A DNA stretch of 64,000 nt from Clostridium sp. HBUAS56010 (lineage in GTDB: Bacteria; Bacillota; Clostridia; Lachnospirales; Lachnospiraceae), in assembly GCF_007115105.1 (NCBI RefSeq), contig NZ_SULJ01000009.1:1-64000 (forward strand). Direction: 5' to 3'. The notes below the pieces were generated by a model that saw nothing but the letters and a program-made list of their open reading frames with translations, was not told the origin of the DNA and made no database searches. Position numbers and translations under genes: made by a program. Positions 63,401 to 64,000 of this stretch are shown in pieces. Numbering within the stretch: position 1 is the first letter of the stretch; each line of letters begins with the position of its first letter.

Positions 63401-64000
63401 AGTCTGCTCTTTCAAGGCGTGATAAAGCTCTGTTTCTTTCTCCTTTTTCTCAGACAGGCTCTTTTCTTTTTCTTCATAATCCTTGCTCGCCACCGCAAGC
63501 CTCTGCTCTGCCTCCAGCTTCTGCTCCATAAGCCGGGAAATATCGCTTTTATCGAGCGTCTCCTTTTTCTGCTGCAAGATCTTCTCTTCAATCTTCAGTT
63601 TTTCTTCTTTGTCAATTTCTTCCTTGTGAAGGTTGTCACACTCCTCCAGTTCCTTTTGGGTACGAACATATTCATTCCCGTTTTCTTTATACTGGCGATG
63701 TGCTTTTTTGTAACGGTCCGCTTTCTCATACAGCAAGGCATTATTATACTGCTGATAGACCTCGTTGATTCTGTCCGCCGCTTTTTTACTGTTTTCAAGT
63801 TCTCCTAGCCTGGTCTTTAAATTGTCCATATTTTCTATTGCTTCCGACATGGGGCGGAGGTCTTCATCAGAAAGAGGGGGAAGGGCACTGCTTAAAATCT
63901 CATTTAATACAGTGGGTTTAAAGTCCTTGGACAACTTGGGCGTACGGAGCTGTATGAGTAAATCAACCAGTTCCTTATATTCCTCCACGTTTTCATAGCC
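60434..64000 (-). CDS. jetC: Wadjet SMC-like ATPase JetC (TIGR02680), 5' end outside the window
   Basis: At least 1188 codons remain; the frame is open to the right edge (GYENVEEYKELVDLLIQLRT), so the N-terminal Walker A part lies beyond 64000. Long coiled coils (about residues 60-330 and 560-790 of the visible part) flank a hinge-like region. The C-terminal head has FSGGEKAMSMYVPLFSAVVAKY as signature and LVSLDEAFAGVDEQN as Walker B/D-loop, as in MukB/SbcC-like proteins. The jetA and jetB genes (DUF2397, DUF2398) should lie upstream outside the window. Confidence 0.87.
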   Translation of the reverse strand, partial: GYENVEEYKELVDLLIQLRTPKLSKDFKPTVLNEILSSALPPLSDEDLRPMSEAIENMDNLKTRLGELENSKKAADRINEVYQQYNNALLYEKADRYKKAHRQYKENGNEYVRTQKELEECDNLHKEEIDKEEKLKIEEKILQQKKETLDKSDISRLMEQKLEAEQRLAVASKDYEEKEKSLSEKKEKETELYHALKEQTGSLDTHKADISQKLEEMEQGLEVLSFDEHGFMADELEKGLGEPYSFRTLREQMGKIRCDIDLGIDILEKRQKVEDKQEELLVQLEKCHQEKDKYELIKKNQEEQCRQAKSEWEEAFYRWSRNNTVLCCSEEEEQYYTSCVRSYDKNTDPLETREMLRKQKDMVLAILQRKGIELDHRCRLQEEEYKKKERELEEWKTRKDPEPEKEEGVIANRMWLEKNHIPYYPFYKMVEFAQDLEPDKRNRLEEALYCMGLLDAVIVPTNYEEKVLSPRNGMKDTYIFGDAAKVEKSISKLLEVSDEIDDIIFHQELASVLEAVTSGEEGQTWIDGEGRFGLGLLTGTISYDYKARYIGAGTREHYRLDKVAQLEAEVNQYASILAETKKMLEENNKAIQKLNEEYSNYPREGEVMEWVKVLSETEERIEKLQKESEEKKALVSKLQKELQEIGIAVVENSKKLYLKGDISIYKNAKSEASSYYDEIGSLELLHQSYLHALENVCVLEERLEELTALLDEIRYDMNRQKRLTEELKGAVSAYEEQLKAKDYEAVREQLESCIQRLSEIPEELKNCYLQQSGYEKDYKYMEEKLIAIQVQKENSQRDLLLLEKGLLDERDFGVPACVKEVSWESVADAASKICQLLSANARGSNELSSLLQQKFYENLSELVDFNLTVRQVFGNEEYSSFEKGTVEPDFKRLAIYAKYKGKEVSYDVLLKGITGDVEIQKNLVKESDRALFEDVLANTVSKKIRHKIYKSEGWVEKMNGLMGSMNTSSGLKLNLVWKKKRAEEEGQLDTKELVELLKRDAGLMREEELEQLSLHFQTKVQEARRMMEDTGSLRSFHGVMKEVLDYRKWFEFQLFYQKTGENRRELTNNAFFTFSGGEKAMSMYVPLFSAVVAKYDGARPDAPRLVSLDEAFAGVDEQNISDMFRLMVDMEFEFIINSQILWGDCETVPELAVYQLLRKENAKFVTVLPYIWNGKVKRLVENGEMERE

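Overview
The window looks like chromosome from a low-to-medium GC Gram-positive anaerobe of the Lachnospiraceae, close to the Lacrimispora / Clostridium XIVa group. Support comes from the SCIFF peptide with its radical SAM maturase, a TIGR04086-type membrane protein, long-form HPF next to secA and prfB, a RimI/TsaB/TsaE/TsaD cluster, strong AGGAGG ribosome binding sites, and TTGACA / TATAAT promoters with 17-base spacers. The genus is an inference; no 16S or other marker is present. Almost every gene is on the minus strand, so the window probably lies within one replichore.

Region 1 (1-20.1 kb) is mostly core housekeeping: two tRNA-Ser genes behind a strong promoter; a small XRE regulator divergent from a 98-aa protein; an ispD-tsaD-rnz-zinc protein-rimI-tsaB-tsaE-tex run (isoprenoid precursor, tRNA t6A synthesis, tRNA 3' processing); a pheB-hom-aspartokinase operon for the aspartate family; prfB with its programmed +1 frameshift; secA; a dense cluster of DnaA boxes in the secA/hpf intergenic region; hpf; a membrane protein; trxB and an SDR reductase.

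Region 2 (20.2-34.8 kb): yajC, tgt and the SCIFF pair (scfA/scfB), then a seven-gene cassette (unknown 156-aa protein, PHP-family hydrolase, two permeases, ATPase and lipoprotein of an ABC importer, CX5R phosphatase) divergent from a TetR regulator. It looks like a system that takes up and hydrolyses a phosphorylated or ester-type organic compound. After it come a TIGR04086 membrane protein, a divergent LspA, a ClpX and a membrane-anchored HtrA protease.

Region 3 (34.9-47.7 kb) is a cell-surface glycan locus: an LCP-family ligase, a polyprenyl glycosylphosphotransferase, three glycosyltransferases, a zinc secondary-alcohol dehydrogenase homologue, a sugar C-methyltransferase-like protein, an NAD epimerase and a ThDP enzyme. 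The last four suggest a branched or otherwise modified sugar.

Region 4 (47.9-64 kb) is accessory: a secreted cell-wall-binding repeat protein, a zinc-ribbon/coiled-coil protein converging on an unlisted 49-aa coiled-coil protein through a symmetric hairpin, an Rpn-family nuclease, a divergent pair of ribbon-helix-helix regulators sharing three repeat operators, a structured inverted-repeat region, a 2050-aa secreted GH59 (galactocerebrosidase-like) enzyme preceded by a degenerate RHH gene, and the last two genes of a Wadjet-type SMC anti-plasmid system (jetD complete, jetC cut by the right edge). No CRISPR array, intact insertion sequence or rRNA was seen.
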